Of a stretch of 64,000 bases of DNA, positions 35,025-43,930 are shown in pieces (position 1 is the first letter of the stretch; every line of letters starts with the position of its first letter). The DNA comes from Gordonia bronchialis DSM 43247. GTDB taxonomy: Bacteria > Actinomycetota > Actinomycetes > Mycobacteriales > Mycobacteriaceae. The translations under genes and the position numbers were made by a program. The stretch spans positions 248,001 to 312,000 of the forward strand of contig NC_013441.1 of assembly GCF_000024785.1 (NCBI RefSeq), given 5' to 3'. Under the pieces are notes generated by a model. The model worked only from the letters and a program-made list of their open reading frames with translations, was not told the origin of the DNA and did not search any database.

Positions 35025-35786
35025 TCAGATGGGCAGCTTGCGGAAGACGGCGCGCGGGATGTGCCGCAGGACCATCATCACGAAGCGGAATTGCCCGGGT
35101 ACCCAGACGATTTCCTTGCCCTTGGTGGCGGCGGCGACGGCGAGACGGCCGACGTCCTCCTTCTCGACGGTCATCGGCGCCTCCTTCACGTGCGCCGACA
35201 GTCGCGTCCGGACCTGACCGGGCCGGATCACCAGAACGCGAGGACCGAATGGCCGCAACGCTTCTCCGAGTCCGAGGTAGAAGCCGTCGAGACCGGCCTT
35301 GGTGGAGCCGTAGACGAAGTTGCTGCGCCGCACCCGCTCACCGGCCACCGAACTCATCGCGATGATCTGGCCGTGACCCTGCGCTCGCATCTTCTCGCCG
35401 AGCAGGACGCCGACGGAAACGGCTGCAGTGTAGTTGATCTCGGCTTCGGCGACGGCCAGCTTGTGGTCTTGCCACGCCTGCTCGTCGTCGCCCTGGATGC
35501 CGAAGGCGACGATTGCGACGTCCACGTCACCGCCGGCGAAGGCCTTGTCGATGACCTCGCGGTGGGTGTCGGTGGCGCGGGCGTCGAAGTCGATCAGTTC
35601 GACGTCGGTGGCGCCGGCCGCCTTGGCCTTGGTCGCGGCGGCCTCGGCGGTCGGATCACCGGGAACCGTCGCCAGGATCACCCGCGCCGGTCCCTTCTTG
35701 AGGTACTCGGCGGTGATTGCCAGCCCGATCTCCGAGCTCCCGCCCAGGACGAGGATGGACTGTGGTGCGCCGACGGCGTTCATCAT
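35025..35786 (-). CDS. dprE2: Decaprenylphosphoryl-2-keto-beta-D-erythro-pentose reductase DprE2
   Basis: The protein has 253 residues and starts MMNAVG; either Met may be used. It is an SDR with the motif GGSSEIG, the catalytic Tyr and Lys in [12 protein letters not shown], and [12 protein letters not shown]. It reduces the 2-keto intermediate made by DprE1 to decaprenyl-phosphoarabinose, the only known arabinose donor for the cell wall. It lies 30 bp after dprE1 and 2 bp before aftA, so the three form one operon. Confidence 0.93.
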   Translation of the reverse strand: MMNAVGAPQSILVLGGSSEIGLAITAEYLKKGPARVILATVPGDPTAEAAATKAKAAGATDVELIDFDARATDTHREVIDKAFAGGDVDVAIVAFGIQGDDEQAWQDHKLAVAEAEINYTAAVSVGVLLGEKMRAQGHGQIIAMSSVAGERVRRSNFVYGSTKAGLDGFYLGLGEALRPFGPRVLVIRPGQVRTRLSAHVKEAPMTVEKEDVGRLAVAAATKGKEIVWVPGQFRFVMMVLRHIPRAVFRKLPI

Positions 35787-35816
35787 TGTGTGTATGCCTT
35801 TCGATTGTGGTGCGCG

Positions 35817-37241
35817 TCAGCCGAGTTCGTAGCGTCGGCCCATGTCCGACATGAACACGCCGTGCGGGTCGATGCGGCGGCGGACGGCGAGCCACTCGTC
35901 GATGCGCGGGTACATCTTGTGGAAGCTTTCCGCCGATGTGCGTGAGTCCTTGGCGGTGTAGAGGCGACCGCCCATGGCCATCACGCGGGCGTCGAGCTCG
36001 TTGAGGAACTCCGCCAGCCCCGCCTTGACCGGGAAGTCGAGGCAGACGTTCCAGCCCTTGAACGGGAAGCTCAGCGGCGCCTTGTTGCCCTCGCCGAACA
36101 GCTTGATGACGTTGAGGAAGCTGACGTGCCCGGACGCCTGGATGTCCTCGATGAGTCTGGTGAACTCACCCTCGTTGCCGGTGGGCACGATGAACTGGTA
36201 CTGGGCGAAGCCACCGCCGCGACCGTAGGCGTTGTTCCAGTTCCCGAAGACGTCGAGCATGTGATAGAACTGCGCGAGATTTTTGACCTTGCCCTGGCTG
36301 GGCGGTCCCATCCGGTAGTAGCCCTCGCCGACCACCGAGAAGCTCAGCTTGTTGGCCAGCCCCCGCGGGAAGATGTTGGGGAAGGTGATCAGCGGCTTGT
36401 TGTTGAAGCTCAGCGGGTTCTCCCGATACTTCTCCGGGAGTTCGTCGAGCTTGGCGAGGTTGCCGCGCGAAAAGGTGCCGCGACCCAGCTTGGGGGGTGC
36501 GCTGATGGTGTCGAACCAGCCCGAGGCGTACTCGTACCCGTCCTCGAAGCCGTCCTGCAGGTGCAGGTCGATGGTCTCCTGCAGGGTCGAGGTCTGCGCG
36601 GTGTCGGCGATGAAGTAGGCACTCTCGGTGCGTTTCATCGCGATCTTGGCGCGCAACACGATGCCGGTCAGGCCGATGCCGGCGACGGTCGCCCAGAAGA
36701 GTTCGGCGTCCGGGTCATCGGGCGAACCGTCGGGCGTCAGCGTCAGGATGCGACCGTCGGCCACCAGCAACTGCATCTCGCGTACATGGTTGCCGAAGCT
36801 GCCCTGGCTGTGATGGTTCTTGCCGTGGATGTCGTGGGCGATCGCCCCGCCGACGGTCACCTGGCGGGTACCGGGCAGCACCGGGACCCACAGTCCGTGC
36901 GGCAACGCCACCTGCATCAGGGTGTCCAGACTGATCCCGGCGTCGACGTCGACGATCCCGGTCTCGTCGTCGATCGAGTACACCCGGGTCAGCTGCGTCA
37001 TGTCGACGGTCAGTCCGCCACTGTTCTGGCCGGACTCGTTGTAGGACCGGCCCAGGCCACGGGCGATCACGCCACGCTTGAGATAGTCCGGTTTGTCCGA
37101 GTTGTCGTCGGCGACGCGCGCGACGGCCTCGGCGATGACCTCGGGATATGGAGTCGAGAGCACGTGACCCTCGATGGGTGTGGTGCGGGACCATCCGACC
37201 AGCGTGCGGGTGGTGATCGGCAACAACTCTTCAGTAGACAT
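35817..37241 (-). CDS. dprE1: Decaprenylphosphoryl-beta-D-ribose oxidase DprE1
   Basis: The protein has 474 residues, with an N-terminal FAD-binding (VAO-type) domain showing [16 protein letters not shown] and [20 protein letters not shown], and a substrate domain ending [23 protein letters not shown]. The cysteine that benzothiazinone drugs attack in M. tuberculosis (C387) is kept as C400 in [14 protein letters not shown]. It oxidises decaprenyl-phosphoribose at C2'. It is the first gene of the operon with dprE2, aftA and the hydrolase. The gtrA-like gene that neighbours dprE1 in Mycobacterium is 16 kb away here. Confidence 0.94.
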   Translation of the reverse strand: MSTEELLPITTRTLVGWSRTTPIEGHVLSTPYPEVIAEAVARVADDNSDKPDYLKRGVIARGLGRSYNESGQNSGGLTVDMTQLTRVYSIDDETGIVDVDAGISLDTLMQVALPHGLWVPVLPGTRQVTVGGAIAHDIHGKNHHSQGSFGNHVREMQLLVADGRILTLTPDGSPDDPDAELFWATVAGIGLTGIVLRAKIAMKRTESAYFIADTAQTSTLQETIDLHLQDGFEDGYEYASGWFDTISAPPKLGRGTFSRGNLAKLDELPEKYRENPLSFNNKPLITFPNIFPRGLANKLSFSVVGEGYYRMGPPSQGKVKNLAQFYHMLDVFGNWNNAYGRGGGFAQYQFIVPTGNEGEFTRLIEDIQASGHVSFLNVIKLFGEGNKAPLSFPFKGWNVCLDFPVKAGLAEFLNELDARVMAMGGRLYTAKDSRTSAESFHKMYPRIDEWLAVRRRIDPHGVFMSDMGRRYELG

Positions 37242-37333
37242 CGCTCATGAGGGTACCCGGATCACCTGAGGGTCGAGACCGTCCCCGGGGGCACGGCGTG
37301 AGCGCCGCCCGATCATCGGCGGGCCGGCCGGGA

Positions 37334-37818
37334 TCAGGCGTGCTTGTATCCATACACCAGTACATACTCCGACCCCATCATGCTGCCCGAGAGCATCACG
37401 ATGGTGCCGCTGCGGCTCAGCGACGCCGACCGGATGGCCTTCCGGGCGGGTCGACAGTGGTCATCGGCGCGAAGCCGGCGGCTTCGAGTTGAGAGACGGC
37501 GGCGTCGAAGGCGCTCGGCCCCAGTCCCCGCACCTCGAGGGTGTCGGCGCCGGTCTGGCCATGTGCCATCCGGTAGGTGCCGCCGCTGACGACCGGGATG
37601 TCCTGCGGCCATTCTGCGGGGATCTGCGGGGACCCGGGCATGGTCGACCGCGTGGTCGGGTGCACGAAGGTCGATGTGGTCGATGTGCTCGTTGCGCTGC
37701 TGGTCGAGGCGGCCGCGTCATCGGCCGAGTCGTTGCCGCAGGCGGCGAGCAGGGCGACTCCGGCGACGACGCCCAGGATCGCTGAGACCTTCCTGGATCT
37801 CCTGGCGCTGGGACTCAT
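37334..37818 (-). pseudogene. Lipoprotein gene with a frameshift near its 3' end
   Basis: The first frame (37818-37417) encodes a signal peptide with lipobox LLAACG, a Ser/Thr-rich linker and a domain with WPQDIPVVSGGTY, and ends abruptly after FAPMTTVDP. The expected continuation, KAIRSASLSRSGTIVMLSG.. to the end at 37334, is in another frame. It aligns with the C-terminus of the intact paralogue next door. A single-base deletion near 37433-37441 explains the break, or a base-calling error in a GC-rich run. The 92-bp gap to dprE1 shows nothing else. Confidence 0.7.
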
Positions 37819-37832
37819 GGCATACCTTTCGG

Positions 37833-38297
37833 TCAGGCGGCCTTCCGTACTGTGTAGGTGAGTACATACTGGTCGCCCTGACCCGTCGCGACCAGCACCA
37901 CGACCGTTCCACCGCGGTTCAGCGACGTCGTCCGCAGGGACTCGGTCCCGGGATCGATCGCGCCGAGGGGTGTGAACCCGGCGTTCTTCAGCTCGTCGAC
38001 GGCACGGTCGAAGGCCGACGGTTCCAGGCCGTACACCTCCACGGCGACGGCACCGCCGACCGATTGGGCCGTCGAGGACTTGTAGCGTCCGCCGCTGATG
38101 ATCGGCACGTCCTGCGGCCAGTCGGCGGGCACCTGCGGAGAGCCCTGGTCCGCCGTTCCGGCGGTGGTGACGGTCACTGCCTGCGAGGAGCCCGACGACG
38201 TCGGTGTGCCGCTCGAATCGTCACCGCATGCGGTGACCATCGACATGGCTGCTGCCGCACAGATGAGTGCGGTGGCTCTGGCTCGCCTTCGCTTCAT
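37833..38297 (-). CDS. Secreted lipoprotein of unknown function
   Basis: The protein has 154 residues with signal peptide and lipobox MVTACG, a low-complexity Ser/Thr/Gly linker, and a small domain with WPQDVPIISGGRYK and RGGTVVVLVATGQGDQYVLTYTV. It is a tandem paralogue of the frameshifted gene 14 bp downstream and should be anchored outside the membrane. I do not recognise the domain family. The short spacing suggests an operon. Confidence 0.75.
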   Translation of the reverse strand: MKRRRARATALICAAAAMSMVTACGDDSSGTPTSSGSSQAVTVTTAGTADQGSPQVPADWPQDVPIISGGRYKSSTAQSVGGAVAVEVYGLEPSAFDRAVDELKNAGFTPLGAIDPGTESLRTTSLNRGGTVVVLVATGQGDQYVLTYTVRKAA

Positions 38298-38411
38298 GAG
38301 TCCCTCCCGATCGCCGATTGCGCCATGCGAACCTACACCGCCGGTCCGTCAGCCGGAGAGGACGTCCTGGTGTGGCAAGTCATCCTCGATCGGTCGGGAA
38401 CGGCCGAACGA

Positions 38412-38837
38412 TCAGTCGTAGATGACGGCCTCGCCACGGCGTGTCAGGTCGGCCAGCCCGTCACGCATGGCTGCGATCTGCTCCGGGGCATGCCCCACCC
38501 AGTCCGTGACCTCGCCGACGACCCGCACCGGCTCGCGCGTGCGGTATGACCGGGTCGGATTGCCGGGAAACTTCTTGTCGGTGACGTTTGGGTCGTCCTC
38601 GATCTCGCCGAGCGGTTCGACGATGTAGATGCGGCCGCGGCCCTCGCCCTTGGCCATCTCGGCGCCCCACGTCGCCGCGTCGAGCGTCCGTGTCACGTAC
38701 ACGTGGTTGATGATCCGCCCGGTCTCGAAGTTGGATTCGCGGCCCGGCACCAGCAGATCACCCACGCCCAGATCGGCTTTCGTGCCGTGCAGGAGCTGTC
38801 CGGTCTCGTAGACCTCAAAAGGTTTCGGTGCGTCCAT
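38412..38837 (-). CDS. arr: Rifamycin ADP-ribosyltransferase Arr
   Basis: The protein has 141 residues, the Arr length. The triad described for Arr is visible: H17 (LLHGTKADLGVGDLL), Y47 (INHVYVT) and D82 (EDDPNVTDKKFPGNPTRSY). The enzyme transfers ADP-ribose from NAD+ to the C23 hydroxyl of rifamycins and gives resistance. It stands alone on the minus strand. A rifamycin-associated element lies 59 bp upstream of its start and overlaps the likely promoter. Confidence 0.95.
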   Translation of the reverse strand: MDAPKPFEVYETGQLLHGTKADLGVGDLLVPGRESNFETGRIINHVYVTRTLDAATWGAEMAKGEGRGRIYIVEPLGEIEDDPNVTDKKFPGNPTRSYRTREPVRVVGEVTDWVGHAPEQIAAMRDGLADLTRRGEAVIYD

Positions 38838-38878
38838 CGCTGGTATCCCCTCGCTCGGTCATCGCAGTCGGCCGCACG

Positions 38879-38914
38879 ATTGTGGACCACGATGGGGGGC
38901 TTGCGGCAAGGCCC
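38879..38914 (-). promoter_or_regulatory. Rifamycin-associated element (RAE) and putative arr promoter
   Basis: GGGGCTTGCGGCAAGGCCC at 38896-38914 is the 19-bp RAE sequence as I remember it from actinobacterial rifamycin-inactivation genes. On the minus strand a TTGCCG inside it (38909-38904) and CACAAT (38884-38879), 19 bp apart, could be the -35 and -10. The rest of the 314-bp gap 38838-39151 shows nothing further. Confidence 0.7.
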
Positions 38915-39151
38915 CCGGTGTGTCATAACGTGAGAGTGGGAGGCAACGGTTTCGCCGGCCTCGCGCAGATCATGGGGGATTACGCCCACGATGTCCTCGG
39001 CAGAACGGTTGGCGCGACCGGATAACCTGCGCCGTCGGCCGGATCTACATCGAAAGTATGGGTGACATCGAGACTTCCGGCTGATCCGTTCGGCGAATCG
39101 GGTCACTAGGTTCGGGTTGCACTGGGTACCAGCGAGATTCGAAAGCGGGCA

Positions 39152-40498
39152 ATGACCACCGAAACCGAAGTAGGAGCCGACGAGCACGTCACCTCACCGG
39201 GCGCAACCGAAGCAGACACTGCACCGCACCGATGGAACTCGGTGCACCTGATCGCTTTTCGATTCTGCTGCGTCTACGTCACCGGCTTCTGTCTGCTGTT
39301 CGCGCAGATCCTGTTCGCACTCTTGGGCGTGGTGGGCGACCTGGTGCCGCCGAGCGCGATCATGTGGCAGCTGACGACGCTGGCTCCTGTCCTGGAATGG
39401 GTCGCCCGCACCGTGTTCGGGGTCGACGCCACGCTGCACACCGACTCGGGAAGCGGCGATCAGACGGTCATCTGGGTGCTCGTGTTCTGTTTGCTGGTGT
39501 TCGCGGCGCTGGTGACGGTGGTCTGGTCCGTGCTGGACCGCGGGCGCGGTGACTACCGGCGCCTGGCTGCGTGGTTCCTGCTGTTCGTACGGATCTGTCT
39601 GGCCGGGCAGATGCTGTTCTACGGGTTCGCCAAGCTGATCCCATCCCAGATGGGGGAGCCATCGCTGACAGCTCTGCTGCAGCCCCATGGCGATTTCAGC
39701 CCGGCGTCGGTGCTGTGGTTGCAGGTCGGGAGTTCCCCGGTCTACGAGATGCTGCTCGGCAGCGTCGAGGTCCTCGGGGGACTGCTACTGTTCTGGAATC
39801 GGACCGCGACACTCGGGGCGCTGGTCAGCCTGGTGGCCATGATCCAGGTGTTCCTCCTGAACATGACATTCGATGTGCCGGTCAAGATCCTGTCGTTTCA
39901 CCTCGTGGTGCTGTCGCTGGTTCTGCTGGCACCGCAGATCCGGAATCTGCTGGGTCTGTTCGTGCTGAACCGGCCCGCCGCGACGGTGTCCCCACCCGAG
40001 TTGTTCACCAGCGCCCGCCGTAACCGTTGGGCGACGATGAGCGTTGTCGCGCTGGGCGTGTGGGTCACCGTCGGAACCGCGGTCGGCGGCTACGACGACT
40101 ACCAGAAGTACGGTGGCGGAGCGGAGAAGCCAGCGCTGTACGGCATCTGGGAGGTGCAGGAGTTCCGGGTCGACGGGAAGCCGCTGCCACCCCTGACAAC
40201 CGACGAGACACGGTGGCAGCGACTGGTTTTCGATACCCCCGAGGCGGCGACGGTACAGCTGATGGACGGCACCCTCACGGTCGTGCCGGCCACGGTCGAC
40301 GCCGAGCGGCAACGCATCGACCTGCCACCGTTGGCCGCGAGCTTCGGCTTCGACCGTCCGGCGCACGATCGGCTGCTGCTCACCGGGACGCTGGATGGCA
40401 GACCGGCCGCGGTGAGGTTGGTTCGTGCCGACGAGAACGCCTTCACGTTGCGCAGCAGGGGTTTCCACTGGATTCAGGAAGAACCGTACTTCCGGTAG
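39152..40498 (+). CDS. DoxX-like integral membrane protein of unknown function
   Basis: The protein has 448 residues. A hydrophilic N-terminus (about 30 residues) is followed by some seven or eight hydrophobic segments (for example FCCVYVTGFCLLFAQILFAL and VLVFCLLVFAALVTVVW) to about residue 320. A soluble C-terminal domain (about 330-448, YGIWEVQEFRVDG to HWIQEEPYFR) then resembles a small beta-barrel. The membrane part recalls DoxX-type proteins (RICLAGQMLFYGFAKLIPSQM). No catalytic motif is seen. It stands alone, converging on the GntR gene 14 bp away. Confidence 0.6.
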   Translation: MTTETEVGADEHVTSPGATEADTAPHRWNSVHLIAFRFCCVYVTGFCLLFAQILFALLGVVGDLVPPSAIMWQLTTLAPVLEWVARTVFGVDATLHTDSGSGDQTVIWVLVFCLLVFAALVTVVWSVLDRGRGDYRRLAAWFLLFVRICLAGQMLFYGFAKLIPSQMGEPSLTALLQPHGDFSPASVLWLQVGSSPVYEMLLGSVEVLGGLLLFWNRTATLGALVSLVAMIQVFLLNMTFDVPVKILSFHLVVLSLVLLAPQIRNLLGLFVLNRPAATVSPPELFTSARRNRWATMSVVALGVWVTVGTAVGGYDDYQKYGGGAEKPALYGIWEVQEFRVDGKPLPPLTTDETRWQRLVFDTPEAATVQLMDGTLTVVPATVDAERQRIDLPPLAASFGFDRPAHDRLLLTGTLDGRPAAVRLVRADENAFTLRSRGFHWIQEEPYFR

Positions 40499-40512
40499 AC
40501 CGACCCGATGGC

Positions 40513-41163
40513 TCAGGTTCGCATCAACCGTACGAGCACCCCGGCGGCATGGGCCTTCGCGGCCCGTTCGGCCTCGTCGGCGTCACCGGCCTCCAGCGCG
40601 GCGACGATCCGACGGTGCTCGGTGACGGCGAGTCGTCGGGTCACATCGTGGGACCACATGTGCGATCGGTAGAGATGCGACTGGGTGTCTAGCTTCAGCA
40701 GGGCGTCGCACAGCGGTTTGTTCCCCGACAGCGACCGCACCGCGGTGTGGAAGGCGAGGTCGATATCGGCGTCGCGCCGATGATCGGGCTCCGCGTCGAG
40801 CAGGCGTTCCTGCTCGCGGACGTGCTCCCACAATTCCGCCAGCTCGGCGAGGGTCACCTGCGCGGTCGCCTGCCGGGCGGCGAGTCCGTCGAGCACCTCC
40901 CGGACCTCGAAGACGTGCCGCAGCATCTCGTCGTCGAGCACCGCGACCTTGGCGCCGGCCCGCGGCGTGTACACGGCCAGACCGTCGGTCACCAGTTGCT
41001 GGACCGCCTCCCGGACGGGGCTGCGCGACACCTCGAGTCGCGCCGCCAGGCCGGGCACCGACAGGGCCGTGCCCGGCGGCAGGATTCCCTCGAAGATCTC
41101 GTCGCGCAGCCGGCGCAGCACCGACTGCGTCAGCAGCGCACCGGTCTCGCTGTCGTCGGTCAT
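40513..41163 (-). CDS. GntR-family regulator (FCD/FadR type)
   Basis: The protein has 216 residues from ATG 41163. The N-terminal winged helix has LSVPGLAARLEVSRSPVREAVQQLVTDGL. The C-terminal FCD helical domain has metal or ligand His positions in DLAFHTAV, QSHLYRSHMW and TEHRRIVAAL. FCD regulators usually sense small acids and repress neighbouring catabolic genes. It lies 44 bp after the oxygenase gene on the same strand. It is the best candidate to bind the four TACATGTA palindromes in the divergent promoter at 43647-43878. Confidence 0.9.
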   Translation of the reverse strand: MTDDSETGALLTQSVLRRLRDEIFEGILPPGTALSVPGLAARLEVSRSPVREAVQQLVTDGLAVYTPRAGAKVAVLDDEMLRHVFEVREVLDGLAARQATAQVTLAELAELWEHVREQERLLDAEPDHRRDADIDLAFHTAVRSLSGNKPLCDALLKLDTQSHLYRSHMWSHDVTRRLAVTEHRRIVAALEAGDADEAERAAKAHAAGVLVRLMRT

Positions 41164-41207
41164 GGAGGTCAAGCCTAGGCGCCGGACCGGCCGTCGCGCC
41201 GCGGCGG

Positions 41208-42239
41208 TCACGATGCGGCCATCACGCGCCGCGCCTCCCGGTCGGCGGCCACCGGGGCGATCCCGCCTTTCATACCGGCGAGTTTGGCGTCGATGTTCTC
41301 CGCGACGGTGATCGGCGGGTAGCCGGGATGGTCGGTGCGGGCGCACCCGGGCAGCGTCTCGATGACGGCGTCGGAGTTGCCGTCGAAGAAGAAGGCGGCC
41401 GATCGTCGGCGCAGGATGCGCCCGTCCACCACCGGCGGATCCACCCGATGGATGGTGGAACGCCACCGGTCGTTGGTCCACCGGGCCATCGCGTCGCCGA
41501 GATTGACCAGCAACGCACCGTCGGCGGGTGCCACGTCGTGCCAGCAGCCGTCGTGGTCGAGTACCTGCAGACCGGGCACTTGGTCGGCCCACAACTCGGT
41601 GAGGATGCCGAAGTCGGTGTGCGCGCCCATGCCGGTCAGTTCGCCCGCAAGCTCGATGTCGCCTTCCGGCAGCGTGTAGTTGTTCAGTTTGAGGGCGTCG
41701 ATGGAGTGATCGGTCATGGCGTCGAAGTAGCCGGGTGCCAGTCCGAGGTCGTCGGTGAAGGCGGTGAGCAGCACGCGGGAGAGCCCGCGGGCTGCGGTGA
41801 ACCACTCCTGCACGGCCGGCCGGAAACCGGGTGCCGCGCCGGGCCAGGTGTTGTCGGGGTAGCTCGTTTCCGGCAGATCGTGCCCGGGGAACCAGGAGCG
41901 TTCCGAGCCGACGGTGAAGGCCTCGTAGAAGTCGTTCATCTGGTTGGCGGCGGCCACCCCGAGACTCATGCTGAGCGATTCGCTCTTGGGTGGGCTGTAG
42001 CCCCGGTTCTCGCCCGGGCGCGCATACTGCTTCTTCACCTCGAGTGGCAGGGCGTAGAACTCGTCGAGTGCCGCGGTGAGTCGCTCGACGACGGCGGTGT
42101 CGATGCCGTGGCCGACGATCTGGATGAATCCAACTCCACTGCAGGCATTGTCGAGTTCTTCCGCGACGCGTTGGCGGTCCTCGGGGCTGCCGTTGGGATC
42201 GACGTAGGGTGCGATGTCGACGGTGGGTACGGTGAACAT
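41208..42239 (-). CDS. Isopenicillin-N-synthase-like 2-oxoglutarate/Fe(II) oxygenase
   Basis: The protein has 343 residues. The N-terminal DIOX_N part has GFIQIVGHGID, and the jelly-roll has the iron ligands H..D in GAHTDFGILT and the distal His in STIHRVDPP. An Arg-rich stretch (ILRRRSAAFFF) could bind 2-oxoglutarate. It follows the ABC permease gene by 27 bp. A second, distinct member is encoded across the divergent promoter at 45146-46147. The substrate is unknown; the transporter and amidohydrolase suggest an imported nitrogen- or sulfur-containing compound. Confidence 0.87.
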   Translation of the reverse strand: MFTVPTVDIAPYVDPNGSPEDRQRVAEELDNACSGVGFIQIVGHGIDTAVVERLTAALDEFYALPLEVKKQYARPGENRGYSPPKSESLSMSLGVAAANQMNDFYEAFTVGSERSWFPGHDLPETSYPDNTWPGAAPGFRPAVQEWFTAARGLSRVLLTAFTDDLGLAPGYFDAMTDHSIDALKLNNYTLPEGDIELAGELTGMGAHTDFGILTELWADQVPGLQVLDHDGCWHDVAPADGALLVNLGDAMARWTNDRWRSTIHRVDPPVVDGRILRRRSAAFFFDGNSDAVIETLPGCARTDHPGYPPITVAENIDAKLAGMKGGIAPVAADREARRVMAAS

Positions 42240-42266
42240 GGTTGTCTCCTTGGTGGATTGAGATGG

Positions 42267-43139
42267 TCAGCGGCGTCGGTTCACCAGTGCGTTGAGCACA
42301 CTGAAGATCCCGAAGACGGCGATGCCGAAGATCGACGCCAGAACGATCGCGGCGATCAGATCGTCGGATTGCAGTCGCGCACGGTAGATGTCGAGCAGGG
42401 TGCCGATGCCGGGTTGACCTTTGGCGAAGAACATGTCGCCGATGATCGCGCCGACCACCACCAGACCCGACGCCGTGCGGAAGCCGGTCATCATCGACGG
42501 TAGGGCAGAGGGGAATTCGAGCTTCATCAGGCGCTGGAGCGGTGACGCCTTGGCAAGGGTGAACAGCTCGTGGGAGGCCTTGTCGACCGACACCAGGCCG
42601 AAGTGTGTGTTCGCGATGATCGGGAAGATCGCGATGATGACGCAGACGATGGTGCGGGCGACCATGCCGTAGCCGAACCACAGACCGATCAGCGGCACAA
42701 TGGCCAGCACCGGGATCACCTGCAACACAACAGCCCACGGGTAGATCGCGCGTTCCAGAAATGATCCGCGGCTCATCACCACCCCGATCGTCACCCCGAT
42801 CGCCGCGGCGAACACGAAGCCCACCAGGCACACCTTGGCGGTCACGGCCAGGGCTTCGAGCATCGGTCCCACGTGTGCCGGGTCGAGCAGCGAATCGGTC
42901 AGCACCTCATGCGGCGGCGGGAGCAGGAAGCGCCGGTGTTCGGCGAGGATCAGGTAGGTCACCGCGTACCACGCCGCGATACCCACTGTGAACGACAGGA
43001 TCGGGGGAAGTCCGTAGCGTAGAACGGCTTTCACACGGCGGTGCCGAGCGGTTGGTAGGGGCGCGGAATCGCGGCGCGCGGCCGGCGTCTCCGCTCGACG
43101 GGTGGTGATCGCGCTGGTCTCGGTGGCGGTGGTCATCAT
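42267..43139 (-). CDS. ABC transporter permease (SsuC/TauC type)
   Basis: The protein has 290 residues from ATG 43139 (MMTTATETS). It has about six membrane helices and the permease coupling loop around KASPLQRLMKLEFPSALPSMMTGFR, typical of taurine/sulfonate/nitrate-type importers. Its reading frame is also open upstream into the damaged ATPase gene, giving one 453-codon frame. That fusion results from a deletion plus frameshift rather than being a natural two-domain protein. Partner genes are the ATPase just upstream and the binding protein at 43931. Confidence 0.85.
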   Translation of the reverse strand: MMTTATETSAITTRRAETPAARRDSAPLPTARHRRVKAVLRYGLPPILSFTVGIAAWYAVTYLILAEHRRFLLPPPHEVLTDSLLDPAHVGPMLEALAVTAKVCLVGFVFAAAIGVTIGVVMSRGSFLERAIYPWAVVLQVIPVLAIVPLIGLWFGYGMVARTIVCVIIAIFPIIANTHFGLVSVDKASHELFTLAKASPLQRLMKLEFPSALPSMMTGFRTASGLVVVGAIIGDMFFAKGQPGIGTLLDIYRARLQSDDLIAAIVLASIFGIAVFGIFSVLNALVNRRR

Positions 43140-43628
43140 GCGCCTCGCAGGGTGTCGGAGATCTGCGCGACGTACTCGGTGAAGCGGGCGTCGTATCGCA
43201 GATCCGGATGGCGGGGGTGGGGATTCGAAGCCGGAGAGCCCGACGGCGTCGATGGCTGCCTGGGCACGTGCACGGCGTTGCGCGGTGGGGAGGCCGGCGA
43301 TCTCGGCGCACAGTTCGACGTTGGCCCGCACGGATCGCCACGGGAGCAGCGTCGGGTCCTGGAAGATGAACCCGACCGCATCCGTGGCCAGTGCGACGCT
43401 GCCCTCGGTGGGGCGTTCGAGGCCGGCGGCCATCCGCAGCAGGGTGGACTTTCCGCAGCCCGACGGCCCGACGACTGCGACGAACTCACCTTCGGCGATG
43501 TCGAGGTCGACGTCGGAGAGGGCGACGGTGCCCGACGCGAACCGTTTGGTGACACCGGACATCGAGAGCGCGACACCTTTGGTGAGGTGCCGGGCGTCGA
43601 CGTCGTTCATCGTGTCGTAGAGACTCAT
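43136..43628 (-). pseudogene. ABC transporter ATPase, internally deleted
   Basis: The start is normal (VTKRFASGTVALSDVDLDI, Walker A GPSGCGKST, Q-loop FIFQDPTLLPW) and continues to about residue 140 (AIDAVGLSGFE). The signature LSGG, Walker B, D-loop and switch His are all missing. After the junction near 43205-43225 the true C-terminus (DLRYDARFTEYVAQISDTLRGA, ending at 43136) is in another frame. The gene is about 490 bp instead of roughly 780, so some 95 residues are lost. It cannot hydrolyse ATP, and the transporter is dead unless another ATPase serves it. Confidence 0.8.
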
Positions 43629-43646
43629 GGCAACTCCGGTCTGGTT

Positions 43647-43878
43647 TACATGTAATGGATGTGGCTGTTGCAGGTCTGATTCTTGGTTACATGTATTACG
43701 TTCCAGTGACCTGACGTAAATCCTGCGTCACCGAACCGCTGGGCCAGGACCTTCGCTCAGCAGGCATGTCGCCTCAAATAGCCAGTTCAGGTGGCTTCTT
43801 CCGACGGCGTGCGGCCGGGACCGATGGCAAATCCCAGGAGTAGCGCACGGTGGCGAGGTACATGTACATCTACATGTA
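43647..43878. promoter_or_regulatory. Four TACATGTA palindromes in the divergent promoter
   Basis: TACATGTA occurs at 43647-43654, 43688-43695, 43859-43866 and 43871-43878, three times as a 10-bp palindrome (TTACATGTAA, GTACATGTAC, CTACATGTAG). The first pair is next to the ATPase start and the second pair is 52 bp before the binding-protein start. I infer operators for the GntR protein. The 302-bp gap holds no gene. Confidence 0.65.
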
Positions 43879-43930
43879 GATCACGGAAGCGGCCACGCCA
43901 TTGGTCCGCATCGCAGTCAGGAGACGCACC

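Noticed and set aside
40513..42831. A 772-codon frame joining the GntR gene to upstream sequence
   Set aside because: Only the last 216 codons are protein-like; the rest is antisense-frame noise over the oxygenase and permease.
42267..43628. A natural ATPase-permease fusion protein
   Set aside because: The ATPase lacks its core motifs, and its true C-terminus lies in another frame ending at the permease start.
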